From the NCBI GenBank assembly GCA_028277445.1, contig JANQGG010000060.1, positions 1 through 64,000 on the forward strand: a stretch of DNA of 64,000 nt, written 5' to 3'. Position numbers and translations under genes: made by a program. Source of the stretch: Chloroherpetonaceae bacterium (GTDB lineage: Bacteria > Bacteroidota > Chlorobiia > Chlorobiales > Chloroherpetonaceae). The notes below the pieces were generated by a model. That model did no database searches. It was not told where the DNA came from and saw only the letters and a list, made by a program, of their open reading frames with translations. Shown here piece by piece: positions 55,030 to 64,000 of this stretch (positions are counted from its first letter, which is position 1; each line of letters opens with the position of its first letter).

Positions 55030-57160
55030 CAGCTTCATTCAAATGTTTAAAAAGTTTCGATGGATATCGCTTTTGCTCACGTTCCTTTTCACACATTCGT
55101 TTTATTTTGGTCATCCGGTTTTCGGGCAAATCTTGGAAAATCACGCCCTGGTTGAACTCAAGAAAGCGGCTTATAACCGCGATCCGCAACAAGTTGTGGC
55201 GTATTTAGGATTTTCAGATGAGCTGGACAAAACCGTTCTTGACTGCCTGGGTAGTTTTCAAGTTGATAGCCTTGCCCTTAAAGCGTTGCCATACCTCAAT
55301 TCACCCAACCCTGAAATACGGCAATCAGCGGCCTTTGCTATTGGTCAATGCCTTTCTGATTCCACATCAATTGCTTACCTGGAGCCATTGCTTTTTGAAA
55401 AGATTTTTTTGGAGAAGGATCTTAAAACCACAACACTGTTGCTGGAAGCCCTGGGAAAAACCGGCACTATTCATACGCTGGATAAAATTTCAGGCCTGTC
55501 ATTTAAAACGTATGAGCTCAAACAAGCTCAAGGATTGGCTATTGCCCGATTTTCCGAGCGTGGCTTGGCCAACAGGCAAAGCGTTGAAGCGGCTTCCCGA
55601 TTATTTATGGAAACAAAAGACGTGTCTGCCAAGGAAATCAATTATAGTATTTATGCCCTTTCTCAAGTTCGACAACGACCATTACTGAAGCATGCGCTCC
55701 CAACGCTTTTGACAGCCTCTGAACATGCGAACATGACGATACGGTTCCATGCGTTGCAGGCCTTAAGCAAATTATCCGTTCCAAAAGCCATTAACGCGGT
55801 ATTAGATGGCGCTAAAGACTCTGATTGGCGGGTGAGTTCGTGGTCGTGCCAGGCTTTATCAAAATACATCAGTTCGTCGCGAGGTTTCAAATCCATAGCG
55901 ATAAGAACGCTGGTATTCAACCTTAACACCAAAAGCCACCCTCATATTATTGAAGCAAGCTTAAGATCGTTGATTTCGCTAAATCCATACAAACCTCAAG
56001 TTATTCCGGCTATAAAAAAGCATTTAAACTCCCCCTCTGCCCGAATACGAAACAGCGCAACAAAAGCGCTTGCCATATTGTTTCCAAAAGAAGCTGAAAA
56101 AGAATTGTTAACCAAAATTGAAACACAAGCTGATGATCCTGCCTCATTGGAAGCGGTTGGCGTTCTAAGCATTTCTCTGCAAAAGCTCAATCTTGAGTTT
56201 ATGCCGTGGTTGTTGAAGCATACACTTCACCCTGAAAATAAAATTGCAACCGCAGCCTTAAACTCTTGGGGTCAATGCTGGAACATCTACCGCAACACCA
56301 TGGCCGGCCAAGACCTCTGGACGTCAACCGATACGTTGTTTGAAGGGGTTTTGATTCGGGCATTAAAAAAGCACAGCGCTAAATCTTCAACCAATCCTGC
56401 CGCGGTAAAAACCATTACGTCAATTCTTTCGGATGAGTTCTTACCCAAGCATAAATATTTAAAAGTGTTGAATGACGCGTTAGCTCAATTCTCCGATGCA
56501 AATGATATTAATACCATTTTGCATTTGCTGGAATCGTTAGGTAATCTTAAAACAAAAAAAAGCCTTCGCTTAATCAAAGAGTACATTTATTACGAAAACA
56601 GGGCCGTTCGAAAAAAAGCATCCCAAGTCTATAAAGAGGTTACAGGCGAAGAGCCGCCAGTTCCACCAACATTTATTCCTCCGAAAAAAATTGACATGCG
56701 CGCTTTTAGAGAGATATCCCATAACCCGATTGCCATATTAAAAACCACCAAAGGAACGCTAAAAATGGAGCTGTTTTTGGGTGAAGCTACTTTTAGCGCT
56801 GCAAACTTCATACAACTTATACAAACCGGTTTCTACGACGGGCTCACATTTCACCGGGTAGAGCCAAATTTTGTGGTTCAAGGCGGCGATCCTAATGGCG
56901 ATGGAACTGGCGGGCCGGGACATACGATCCGCTCGGAACTTACCCGCGAATCATTTCGGCGTGGAGTGGTTGGCATGGCGCACGCCGGGAAAGATACCGA
57001 AGGCTCGCAGTTTTTTATTATGCTGGCTCATCATCCGTTTTTGGATGGAAAATACACGCCTTTTGCAAAAGTAATTCAGGGAATGGATGTTGCAGACCGG
57101 CTGGAAATCGGGGATAAAATTCTGAGAGCCGATGTTGAATTGCATCGCATAGAAGAATAA
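55022..57160 (+). CDS. HEAT-repeat protein fused to a cyclophilin-type peptidyl-prolyl isomerase
   Basis: The 712-aa protein has a signal peptide (ISLLLTFLFTHSFYFGHPVFGQ). Many HEAT repeats run from ~55 to ~545 (e.g. LPYLNSPNPEIRQSAAFAIG, LDGAKDSDWRVSSWSCQALS, LNSPSARIRNSATKALAILF). A complete cyclophilin domain occupies ~575-712 (AILKTTKGTLKMELF, FYDGLTFHRVEPNFVVQGGD, GMAHAGKDTEGSQFFIML, YTPFAKVIQGMDVADRL). The residues that line the active site (the FHR Arg, the QFF Gln-Phe-Phe) are present. It is probably a periplasmic folding factor with a large docking scaffold, encoded with the OmpA-like protein. Confidence 0.92.
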   Translation: MINSFIQMFKKFRWISLLLTFLFTHSFYFGHPVFGQILENHALVELKKAAYNRDPQQVVAYLGFSDELDKTVLDCLGSFQVDSLALKALPYLNSPNPEIRQSAAFAIGQCLSDSTSIAYLEPLLFEKIFLEKDLKTTTLLLEALGKTGTIHTLDKISGLSFKTYELKQAQGLAIARFSERGLANRQSVEAASRLFMETKDVSAKEINYSIYALSQVRQRPLLKHALPTLLTASEHANMTIRFHALQALSKLSVPKAINAVLDGAKDSDWRVSSWSCQALSKYISSSRGFKSIAIRTLVFNLNTKSHPHIIEASLRSLISLNPYKPQVIPAIKKHLNSPSARIRNSATKALAILFPKEAEKELLTKIETQADDPASLEAVGVLSISLQKLNLEFMPWLLKHTLHPENKIATAALNSWGQCWNIYRNTMAGQDLWTSTDTLFEGVLIRALKKHSAKSSTNPAAVKTITSILSDEFLPKHKYLKVLNDALAQFSDANDINTILHLLESLGNLKTKKSLRLIKEYIYYENRAVRKKASQVYKEVTGEEPPVPPTFIPPKKIDMRAFREISHNPIAILKTTKGTLKMELFLGEATFSAANFIQLIQTGFYDGLTFHRVEPNFVVQGGDPNGDGTGGPGHTIRSELTRESFRRGVVGMAHAGKDTEGSQFFIMLAHHPFLDGKYTPFAKVIQGMDVADRLEIGDKILRADVELHRIEE

Positions 57161-57190
57161 ACCAAACCGGAGGCTTCTAACCTCCCCTTT

Positions 57191-58132
57191 TCAATCCAAT
57201 TGACCGATTGGCACATAGCCTTGTTCTTTAACAAGACGCTGCCCGCTCTTTGATAAAATCCAGTTGATATATTTTTGAATATGCTTTTCAGGTTTACCCA
57301 ATGTGTAAATATAGAGCGGACGAGAAATCGGGTACATGCTCAGCCCGGATTTTGAAAGCTCCACAATCGGGTCCAACGCTTCATCATCACGAGTCCTGGA
57401 AATTTTTAATATTTTCACACCTTCATTGGCAAATGCAATACCGCTATAACCAATTGCCAGTGAATCACGCGAAACCATTTCAACAACTTCCTGGGCGGTT
57501 TGTTTTTCATAGGTAATTGTTCTAAATGCTGCTTTTGTGCCTAAAACCACATTTTTAAAGGTTTGATAAGTACCGGAATTTGGCTGGCGATTTATAACCA
57601 TAATTTCTTCATCACGAAATCCGGCCGTATCGATTTGAGCCCATTTTGTAATTTCTCCTTCTTTACCAAATATTTCTGCCAGCTCTCCCAACGATAGTTC
57701 ATCAATCGGATTGCTTTTATGCACATAAATCACAACCGCATCATAAGCAACAACAATATCCTGAGGTTCTTTATCAAAATGCTCTTTGGCATATTGAATT
57801 TCTTCGGGAGTGATTTTTCGGCTGGAATTGGCCATATCTACATCGCCGTGAATCAATGAAGATAAACCGATACCGGAACCGCCGCCATAAACTTCAACAG
57901 AGATATTCTGTTTTTGTATTTTATAAGCTTTAGACCAGGACTCTGAGAGCTTTTTCATGGTCTCCGAACCGCTGCAAATGATCATTTTTTCACTGGCTTT
58001 TCCATCGGCTTTTTTTTGAGAACAGCCGATGGTACCATGAATTAAACCCAGTAAAACAAAAAGACGAAAAAACGATGTAAAATTGCAGTTTATTTTTACA
58101 CGAATTTGTTGCCGTATTCTATTAATCATCAC
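57191..58132 (-). CDS. pstS: PstS-like phosphate-binding lipoprotein
   Basis: The 313-aa protein has a lipoprotein signal (LLGLIHGTIGC). The phosphate-binding motifs are CSGSETMKKLSESW and EVYGGGSGIGLSSLIHGDVDMANSSRKIT, plus NRQPNSGTYQTFKNVVLG and YSGIAFANEGVK. These match the PstS family of phosphate ABC-transporter binding proteins. The pstCAB genes are not adjacent. The annotated N-terminus is long for a signal peptide and an internal start is possible. Specific binding of phosphate rather than another oxyanion is likely but unproven. Confidence 0.86.
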   Translation of the reverse strand: MMINRIRQQIRVKINCNFTSFFRLFVLLGLIHGTIGCSQKKADGKASEKMIICSGSETMKKLSESWSKAYKIQKQNISVEVYGGGSGIGLSSLIHGDVDMANSSRKITPEEIQYAKEHFDKEPQDIVVAYDAVVIYVHKSNPIDELSLGELAEIFGKEGEITKWAQIDTAGFRDEEIMVINRQPNSGTYQTFKNVVLGTKAAFRTITYEKQTAQEVVEMVSRDSLAIGYSGIAFANEGVKILKISRTRDDEALDPIVELSKSGLSMYPISRPLYIYTLGKPEKHIQKYINWILSKSGQRLVKEQGYVPIGQLD

Positions 58133-58441
58133 GATTCTAGTTTTCTTGAGGACTTAGGAACGGTTTTATTGCAATTTACAACCGTGATGTTAACAAGACG
58201 TTTCCTTTGTGTTAAGGAGTGAGGAATTCGCTTAACCTTGGCAAATTTTTAATCCAAAAAGATTATCGGTTAGGCTAATCTAATCATCCAAATTATATGT
58301 TATAACGGATTACGACTAAGGAGTTTAAAAGTCAAAGTTTTGATTAAAAGGGAAAAATAAGGGGTAGACCAATTAAATTGGTAGTCTTAAATAAGAAGAA
58401 AAAAGCGATATAGAAAAAAACTCGATAAATCCTCTAGTACA
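58133..58441. other. Gene-free spacer
   Basis: No gene or RNA is apparent. A short perfect palindrome ACCAATT-A-AATTGGT lies at 58368-58382 within a weak hairpin that could serve the RRM gene on the minus strand. Confidence 0.5.
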
Positions 58442-58711
58442 TTACTTCTTAAACTGAGGTTTTGGTTTTCGCTCTCTGGCTTCATTAACCTGAAGGTTAC
58501 GTCCGCCAAAATCCTGACCATTTAAGCCTTCAATGGCTTTATCTGCTTCTTCATGTTCCATTTCAACAAAGCAGAAGCCTCTGAATTTTCCTGTTTCGCG
58601 ATCATTAATAAATTTGATAGAGTGAACCTCGCCATGAGCCTGAAATAACTCTCGGACATTATCTTCTGTTGTGGTATAAGGTAAATTGGCCACATAAATT
58701 GTTTTCTTCAT
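58442..58711 (-). CDS. RRM-domain RNA-binding protein
   Basis: The 89-aa protein is a single RRM: RNP2 is IYVANLPY (residues 4-11) and RNP1 is KFRGFCFVEM (~42-51), with the family helices between them and a short basic tail (ARERKPKPQFKK). Such proteins, common in cyanobacteria and FCB bacteria, bind single-stranded RNA and are often cold-induced. The gene stands alone. Confidence 0.93.
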   Translation of the reverse strand: MKKTIYVANLPYTTTEDNVRELFQAHGEVHSIKFINDRETGKFRGFCFVEMEHEEADKAIEGLNGQDFGGRNLQVNEARERKPKPQFKK

Positions 58712-59067
58712 CAGAGCAATCGTATTTTTAATATTACCTTTTCACCATAAATTTTGAAAAGGCAAAATAATGATTTTAAATGATTGACTTTTAATATATC
58801 CGATATAGTTGTTTTAACAAACTTACCCCAAAATAACATGATGTTTCATTGGAGTTGCCAGTTCACGTCCGGCTAACAGGGGAAATCTGTTTTTAGAGTG
58901 AATCAGGTGGGCTTTTAAACAAAACCTGAAAACTATACCATTTATATTAAAAATCACTAAAACTTCTACTCCAAAGCTACAACGTAAATATTTATCGGCA
59001 AAATTGATATCAATTTTTTTTACCGTATACCGCAAATACTTAAATTAAAAAATTATTAATCCCAACT

Positions 59068-59098
59068 TGTAGGAACCGGTAATAAACCGATTCCTACA
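59068..59098 (-). terminator. Hairpin after the phosphofructokinase gene
   Basis: TGTAGGAA-x-CGGT/ACCG-x-TTCCTACA forms a 12-pair stem with one mismatch, starting 11 bases downstream of the stop. On the minus strand it is not followed by a clear T run, so it may act as a terminator or mRNA-stabilising structure. The rest of 58712-59109 shows no credible gene. Confidence 0.55.
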
Positions 59099-59109
59099 TT
59101 TTTGAAAGA

Positions 59110-60270
59110 TCAATAAAGGAACATTGGTTTTCCTAAGACATTACGCACACTCGGTTTGTATTCTTTGGCATTATATAGTTCATCCACATCCACACGTTTT
59201 AAACCGCTTGCAATGGTACTGATAGGAATATGCGTATAAGTGCCATCGCGCAAGGCTACCATCCGTCCGCTGACTTTATCGTTAATAAGCGACATGGCAA
59301 TACCTGCAAAGTTAGTGGCTACCATTAAATCCAACGCATCAGGTGCGCCTGATCGCATCAAATAACCCAATTGCTGATACACAATGCCTTTACCGGTTAA
59401 CTTTTTAATTGCCTCTCCGGTGATCATGCCAATTCCGCCCAATTTGCGATGCCCGTAAGCATCGGCTTCACCATACTCAATGATTTTGCCGCCTATTATG
59501 GAAGCGCCTTCGCTAATCGTAACCATAGCATAGGAGCTGGGATTGTTGTTATAATCTTCCAATAGAAATTTGGATAATAACTCAGGATCAAATGGCACTT
59601 CTGAAATAATGGATCGATCCACGCCGGCCAAATATGAACTAATCAAGCTGGTTTCACCTGAATTTCTACCGAAAAGCTCAACAACGGCAATGCGTTCATG
59701 CGAACCGGTACTGGTTCGTAATTGGTGAATAAACTGAACGCTTCGGGTAACAGCAGTGCTAAAACCGATACAGTAATCTGTTCCGAATACATCATTATCC
59801 ATGGTTTTCGGAATGGCAACAACTGAAAAACCTTCGCGATGCAAACGTTCTCCATAGCTCAGTGTATCATCGCCGCCAATCGGCACCAACACATCCAGTT
59901 TTAATTTTTCAAGATTGGATAATACATGCGGGGTAAAATCAAGAAGCTCATTACTACCGTCTTCTTTTTCTTTAGGGTCTTTCAGAAAATCGGGAATTTC
60001 GTTTTTTTTCACCTTACTTGGATTCGTTCGACTGGAGTGAAGAAATGTGCCACCGGTTCGGTCGATGGTTCGAACTTTCATTTTATCCAGAGGCAAGATA
60101 TACTTTTCTTTGGATTTGGGATCATTGGGATTATAATTGAGCAAACCTCCCCACCCGGTTCTGATTCCAACAACTTCGTGACCAAAATCAATGGCACGAT
60201 ACACTAATGCTTTCATGCACGGGTTCAATCCGGGCACGTCGCCTCCGCCAGTTAAAATACCGATTCTCAT
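59110..60270 (-). CDS. 6-phosphofructokinase with pyrophosphate-type active site
   Basis: The 386-aa protein is a PfkA-superfamily enzyme: [27 protein letters not shown]-type loop [47 protein letters not shown] and [11 protein letters not shown]. The residue equivalent to E. coli Gly104 is Asp135 (GGDDT) and that of Gly124 is Lys155 (PKTMDND). Both changes are the established markers of pyrophosphate-dependent enzymes, so PPi rather than ATP is the predicted phosphoryl donor and the reaction would be reversible. The length is intermediate between short ATP-PFKs and long PPi-PFKs. Confidence 0.88.
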   Translation of the reverse strand: MRIGILTGGGDVPGLNPCMKALVYRAIDFGHEVVGIRTGWGGLLNYNPNDPKSKEKYILPLDKMKVRTIDRTGGTFLHSSRTNPSKVKKNEIPDFLKDPKEKEDGSNELLDFTPHVLSNLEKLKLDVLVPIGGDDTLSYGERLHREGFSVVAIPKTMDNDVFGTDYCIGFSTAVTRSVQFIHQLRTSTGSHERIAVVELFGRNSGETSLISSYLAGVDRSIISEVPFDPELLSKFLLEDYNNNPSSYAMVTISEGASIIGGKIIEYGEADAYGHRKLGGIGMITGEAIKKLTGKGIVYQQLGYLMRSGAPDALDLMVATNFAGIAMSLINDKVSGRMVALRDGTYTHIPISTIASGLKRVDVDELYNAKEYKPSVRNVLGKPMFLY

Positions 60271-60442
60271 GGCAGTTTCCTTTGGTTTTATTTTTGGATT
60301 TATAGTACTGATTACATGAAGGAATTCTACTACGCTAATATAGGGATTTTAAATCCTATAACCATGCCGGATTGGATTATTAATAAAGCAAGAGGGGCTA
60401 AAAACCGGATTTGCCGAACTGTTAAATCCGGTTTAAAAGGAA

Positions 60443-60649
60443 TTATTCAAACGCTTGACCGGGTTTTACGCCAGCAGCTTTTAAGATCAATGCAAGCGGG
60501 CAAAACTTGGTAAATGCCGCCTGGAACATATTTAAACCAACGAATGCTGTTAAAAACAACCAGTTGGTATTTTCAGTTAAATGAGAAATGCCCAAACTAG
60601 CTAAAATAATCGTCCCCGCTACTGCAAAAACTATTCGATCGATACTCAT
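60443..60649 (-). CDS. DUF2892 (YgaP-like) small membrane protein
   Basis: The 68-aa protein has two hydrophobic segments ([40 protein letters not shown]) followed by [15 protein letters not shown], the usual end of DUF2892 domains. Relatives are often fused or adjacent to rhodanese and sulfur-related genes. Its function is unknown. Confidence 0.85.
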   Translation of the reverse strand: MSIDRIVFAVAGTIILASLGISHLTENTNWLFLTAFVGLNMFQAAFTKFCPLALILKAAGVKPGQAFE

Positions 60650-60764
60650 AATAATCAGACATTTTAGAGTTAAAAAAATAAGATACTTGAGGCTGATTCA
60701 ACACAACCCTTACAAAAAACTTTTCTTAATCCTTGAATTTTAAGGCATTTTGTTCATAAAAAAC

Positions 60765-61130
60765 TCAAACCGGCTGTCGCTCTGCTTTCACTTTCAGCGC
60801 TTTCTCAAGCAACTGACACGTTAAATCCACACAAACATGACAGCTGTATTTATCAACCGCTCGGACTTCCCAACATACAACCGATTTAATGTATTTTTTA
60901 AACAAGTCTTCAACCTGTTGCGCCATTTCCGGTTCATCTTCTAAAATACGTTTTGCGGCAAATAATGCCCCGCAAATACCATCTTCGGCTCTGCCACGTC
61001 CGCTTGTAAATAGGTCATCGATCCGTGATTGATCTTCAAACCCCATTTCTTCCTGATACGCCTTTTCCGTAGCCTGAGCACAATTGAATCCATTTTGAAA
61101 ATACTTTAACGCTCGTTTATTAATTGCCAA
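60765..61130 (-). CDS. C_GCAxxG_C_C family cysteine-rich protein
   Basis: The 121-aa protein carries the family's cysteine pattern: GFNCAQATEKAY near residue 17, GICGALFAAKRIL near 53, a Cys at about residue 86 (SVVCWEV), and CHVCVDLTCQLL near 100. Conserved cysteines may bind a metal or cluster; members are common in anaerobes. It lies between a DUF2892 gene and a small P-II-like gene downstream of an RND pump gene, all on the same strand. Confidence 0.87.
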   Translation of the reverse strand: MAINKRALKYFQNGFNCAQATEKAYQEEMGFEDQSRIDDLFTSGRGRAEDGICGALFAAKRILEDEPEMAQQVEDLFKKYIKSVVCWEVRAVDKYSCHVCVDLTCQLLEKALKVKAERQPV

Positions 61131-61163
61131 GAGACTCTCCTTTATTCTTTACTTATTTACGTT

Positions 61164-61466
61164 TTAAATCATTCGTTCAACATCCAACAAAAACGCTCTC
61201 ATCGGGTGGCCTTCTTCATCGGCTTTTGTCATTTCTTCAATCTGATCCATAATTTCAGTTGCTTTATCTTGTGTTACAATAGCAAAACAAAGCGATGAAT
61301 ACGTTGGAAGTTCTTGATCACCCGGCCACCATCTGGCTTGAGACCTTTTTTCAGAAGAAAAGCCCTTTACTTCCAATTCGCTTACAACCGAAACTTCCAA
61401 ATCTTTAAATACTTTTCTCACTTGCTTTGAACAATGCTCAAGGCACATGATACAAATCATTTTCAT
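61164..61466 (-). CDS. Small P-II/DUF3240-like protein beside an RND pump
   Basis: The 100-aa protein begins MKMICIMCLEHCSKQVRKVF and ends DEEGHPMRAFLLDVERMI. Its length and predicted beta-alpha-beta layout fit ferredoxin-like P-II relatives encoded near heavy-metal or other RND efflux genes. N-terminal Cys5, Cys8 and Cys12 are suitable for metal binding. It lies 40 bases downstream of the RND gene. The family call is tentative. Confidence 0.6.
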   Translation of the reverse strand: MKMICIMCLEHCSKQVRKVFKDLEVSVVSELEVKGFSSEKRSQARWWPGDQELPTYSSLCFAIVTQDKATEIMDQIEEMTKADEEGHPMRAFLLDVERMI

Positions 61467-61506
61467 AAGAATATAGCCGATTTAGTTTAATAATATAAAG
61501 CTCAAA

Positions 61507-64000
61507 TTAACTCGCCGGGTTTTCCTCACTATTTTTTTCAACGATATAATAAATTAACGGTACCATTCCCAATGTTAATACGGTGGAAAGTATTGATCCC
61601 CACATCAACGAAATCGCCAAACCCTGGAAGATCGGGTCAAATAAGATAACAATAGCGCCAATGACAACCGTGCCTGCGGTTAGTAAAATCGGCCTTGTTC
61701 TGACAACAGCAGACTCAAGTACAGCATCTTTTAACGCAACGCCTTCATCGCGTCGCAATTGGATAAAGTCGATCAACAGCACACCGTTTCGTACCATAAT
61801 ACCGGCGAGTGCAATCATGCCGATCATGGATGTTGCCGTAAAAAATGCGCCGTGAATAAAGTGACCCGGAATAATTCCAACCATGCTTAGCGGTATGGAA
61901 ACCATCATCACCAATGGCGTTTTAAATGATTGGAACCAACCGATAATCAATAAGTAAATGACAATCAACACCACACCAAACGCCGTTCCGAGATCGCGAA
62001 ACACTTCAAACGTGATTTGCCATTCGCCATCCCACTTCATCGCCACTTTATCTTCCAAAAACGGCTCTGATGTATAAAGCGGATTAATGGAATAGCCTTC
62101 CGGCATTTCAATTTTCATGATTTTTTCATCCATATCAAGCATGGCATAAACCGGACTTTCAACCACGCCGGCTACATCGGCCGTTACATAAACCACGCGC
62201 TTTAAGTTCTTGCGATAGATGGATTTATCTTCCTCGCGTTGTTCAATGCGTACCACATCGGAAACCGGTATAAGCTGATTGGTCTGCGAGCGCACATAGA
62301 CATGCGAAAGATCGCGGATTGATGCCCGTTCTTCTTTAGCCAGACGCAATTGAATACCAACCGGTTCAATATCATGTTCCGAATGAAGCAGCCCCACTTC
62401 CGATCCGGCAAGCGATAGGCGAAGCGTTTGAACAATCTGACCGGTGCTCACCCCACGCAACGCCGCTTTTTCTTTATCCACGGCCAGTTTATAGACCGTT
62501 TGCGGGTCTTCAACCATCCAATCAACATCTACAACGCCTTCCGTATTTTCAAACACGCCTCGAATCTTTTCAGCAATCTCGATTTGCTTATCGTAATCCG
62601 GGCCATAGACTTCCGCAACCAGCGTAGAAAGAACCGGCGGTCCTGGCGGCACTTCAACAACTTTTACTCTGGCGCCGTGCTTTTTTGCAATTTCCTGAAC
62701 GCCAGGGCGAACTTTTTTAGCAATCGGATGACTTTGCATATCGCGCTCGCCTTTTTCTTTCAGATTGACCTGGATATCGGCCATATTTGGCGCTTGCCTT
62801 AAAAAGTAATGACGAACCAATCCGTTAAAATTGATCGGCGCATTCATACCAACATAATATTGGTAATTTGTGACCTCATCTACCGTTTTAAGGTATCCGG
62901 CAATTTCCTTGGTTACGGCTGCCGTTTTTTCTACCGGCGTCCCTTCGGGCATATCAACGATCACCTGAAACTCACTTTTGTTATCAAACGGTAGCATTTT
63001 AAGCTCAACAAGCTTTAACGGGATAAACATAATGGCCACGATAAGCATTAGCGTCACAACGCCAATAGCCGTCCATGCTTTTTTCGGATCATCAATTAAC
63101 GGCCGCAACAAACGATCATAAACTTTATAGGCCGGATTGTTTTTCAGATCGTATTCATCATCTCCTTCGTGATCGCCTTTAAGTAACCTGTATGCAAGCC
63201 AAGGCGTACCGATCAAGGCGACCATCAACGAAAACAACATAGCCAGCGATGCGCCGATAGGCATCGGGCTCATGTATGGGCCCATCAAACCGGAAACAAA
63301 GATCATCGGCAATACGGATGCAATAACCGTAAATGTAGCTAAAATGGTAGGGTTTCCTACTTCGCTAATGGCTGCCAACGCCGCCTGAAGTTTCGGCAAC
63401 TTTCGCATTTTGAGATGGCGCTCAACATTTTCAGCAATGATAATGGAGTCATCGACAACAATACCCGTTACAAAAATCAATGCAAAGAGCGTTACCCGGT
63501 TAAGCGTGTAGTCGAAGACGTAATACACAAACAAGGTTAATGCAAAGGTAATCGGAACGGAAGCAAATACCACCAAACCGCCGCGCCAGCCTAAAAAGAG
63601 GCTCACAACAATCGTCACCGATATAACAGCTCCAAACAAGTGCTCTAGCAGCGTAAAGACTTTATCCGAAGCTGTTTTACCGTAATTTCGAGTTTCCGAA
63701 ATTTGAATATCGGCCGGGATAAGCGTGCCTTTCAGCATATCCACTTTTTTGATGACTTTTTCAGCCACATTCATGGCGTCAGAGCCTTTGCGCTTGGCTA
63801 TTTCAAGCGTAACGGCCGGATATTCATTAAACCGATCAATCCCATCGGGAACATTTTTCGCGCCTACGCCAATTCCATAAAATGTATAGGTATTCACCTC
63901 TTCCGGGCCATCAACGATCTCGGCCACATCTTTCAGGTAAATCGGGCTGTTGCCCGCAACCCCGATCACAAGACCCGATACATCTTCAACCGATCGGAAA
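61507..64000 (-). CDS. CusA/CzcA-type RND efflux permease (N-terminal part beyond the right edge)
   Basis: The frame stays open to the edge, so the N-terminus is missing; about 831 codons are present. Hallmarks of the heavy-metal/AcrB family are SPIYLKDVAEIVDGPEEV, then FALIFVTGIVVDDSIIIAEN and VERHLKMRKLPKLQAALAAI in the first half, and SMVGIIPGHFIHGAFFTATS, IGMIALAGIMVRNGVLLIDF and RRDEGVALKDAVLESAVVRT in the second. Substrate (metal ion or organic compound) cannot be set from the visible part. It is probably followed in the same transcript by the P-II-like and cysteine-rich genes. Confidence 0.92.
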   Translation of the reverse strand, partial: FRSVEDVSGLVIGVAGNSPIYLKDVAEIVDGPEEVNTYTFYGIGVGAKNVPDGIDRFNEYPAVTLEIAKRKGSDAMNVAEKVIKKVDMLKGTLIPADIQISETRNYGKTASDKVFTLLEHLFGAVISVTIVVSLFLGWRGGLVVFASVPITFALTLFVYYVFDYTLNRVTLFALIFVTGIVVDDSIIIAENVERHLKMRKLPKLQAALAAISEVGNPTILATFTVIASVLPMIFVSGLMGPYMSPMPIGASLAMLFSLMVALIGTPWLAYRLLKGDHEGDDEYDLKNNPAYKVYDRLLRPLIDDPKKAWTAIGVVTLMLIVAIMFIPLKLVELKMLPFDNKSEFQVIVDMPEGTPVEKTAAVTKEIAGYLKTVDEVTNYQYYVGMNAPINFNGLVRHYFLRQAPNMADIQVNLKEKGERDMQSHPIAKKVRPGVQEIAKKHGARVKVVEVPPGPPVLSTLVAEVYGPDYDKQIEIAEKIRGVFENTEGVVDVDWMVEDPQTVYKLAVDKEKAALRGVSTGQIVQTLRLSLAGSEVGLLHSEHDIEPVGIQLRLAKEERASIRDLSHVYVRSQTNQLIPVSDVVRIEQREEDKSIYRKNLKRVVYVTADVAGVVESPVYAMLDMDEKIMKIEMPEGYSINPLYTSEPFLEDKVAMKWDGEWQITFEVFRDLGTAFGVVLIVIYLLIIGWFQSFKTPLVMMVSIPLSMVGIIPGHFIHGAFFTATSMIGMIALAGIMVRNGVLLIDFIQLRRDEGVALKDAVLESAVVRTRPILLTAGTVVIGAIVILFDPIFQGLAISLMWGSILSTVLTLGMVPLIYYIVEKNSEENPAS

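Noticed and set aside
58823-59035. 70-codon frame on the minus strand between the RRM and phosphofructokinase genes
   Set aside because: No recognisable motifs, no ribosome-binding site, composition like the surrounding spacer.
60316-60513. 65-codon frame on the plus strand overlapping the DUF2892 gene
   Set aside because: It runs antisense into a credible small membrane-protein gene and has no family features.

Overview
The window looks like chromosome of a Gram-negative bacterium of the FCB group (Bacteroidetes/Chlorobi/Ignavibacteria/Calditrichota side). Four kinds of evidence support this. Several secreted proteins end in the C-terminal sorting domain of the type IX secretion system (T9SS), with the typical NYPNPFNPxT motif. 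There is a PorV/PorQ-like outer-membrane protein. A TonB-dependent receptor carries an N-terminal carboxypeptidase-regulatory-like domain. LpxC and FabZ are fused in one polypeptide. LPS genes (kdsB, lpxC) confirm an outer membrane. Base composition is moderate (low-to-mid 40s % GC by eye). I cannot fix the genus; a Chlorobi/Chloroherpeton-like or Ignavibacteria-like lineage would fit.

Layout. 1-741: tail of a T9SS cargo protein with a terminator. 807-1340: a dispersed hairpin repeat whose second copy lies inverted at 38.87-39.31 kb. 1.46-4.76 kb: three-gene surface-protein operon (RMDN-like TPR protein, lipoprotein, Asp-box propeller). 4.77-8.24 kb, minus: kdsB, dtd, a DUF167 gene, gatC and an AGCS symporter. 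8.48 kb: tRNA-Asp. 8.69-13.2 kb, plus: two TPR proteins, ugd, rsmI, panC. 13.2-22.4 kb, minus: a large envelope operon (T9SS Asp-box protein, TonB receptor, 1164-aa T9SS protein, PorV-like protein). 22.6-31.2 kb: pnp, a class I amidotransferase, a DASS carrier, a CPBP protease, a 511-aa protein I cannot assign, and an EEP-family nuclease/phosphatase. 31.2-32.9 kb: an accessory islet with a frameshifted ParE-type toxin-antitoxin relic and an intact BrnT/BrnA module, the latter enclosed by a duplicated leuS leader. 32.9-46.6 kb: leuS, membrane proteins, ICMT-like and CHAD genes, a methyltransferase, acs, an inositol-phosphatase-family gene, a TPR/type-1 periplasmic-binding protein and lpxC-fabZ. 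46.6-47.8 kb: an AT-rich islet with a possible nucleotide-cyclase-fold protein and a decayed DUF2283 gene. 47.85-54.06 kb, minus: a TetR-controlled envelope transport operon with a clear palindromic operator. 54.3-64 kb: OmpA-like and HEAT-cyclophilin proteins, PstS-like protein, RRM protein, a phosphofructokinase with pyrophosphate-type residues, small cysteine-rich and P-II-like proteins, and a CusA/CzcA-type RND pump cut by the right edge.

The genes fit a free-living heterotroph or mixotroph with a heavily built envelope. T9SS secretion, TonB-dependent uptake and two RND-type systems are the main themes. Central functions (leuS, pnp, gatC, acs, a phosphofructokinase, panC, lipid A synthesis) are interspersed with two small accessory islets where toxin-antitoxin and possible signalling or defence genes are gained and lost. 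No phage, insertion sequence, CRISPR array or rRNA gene was seen.
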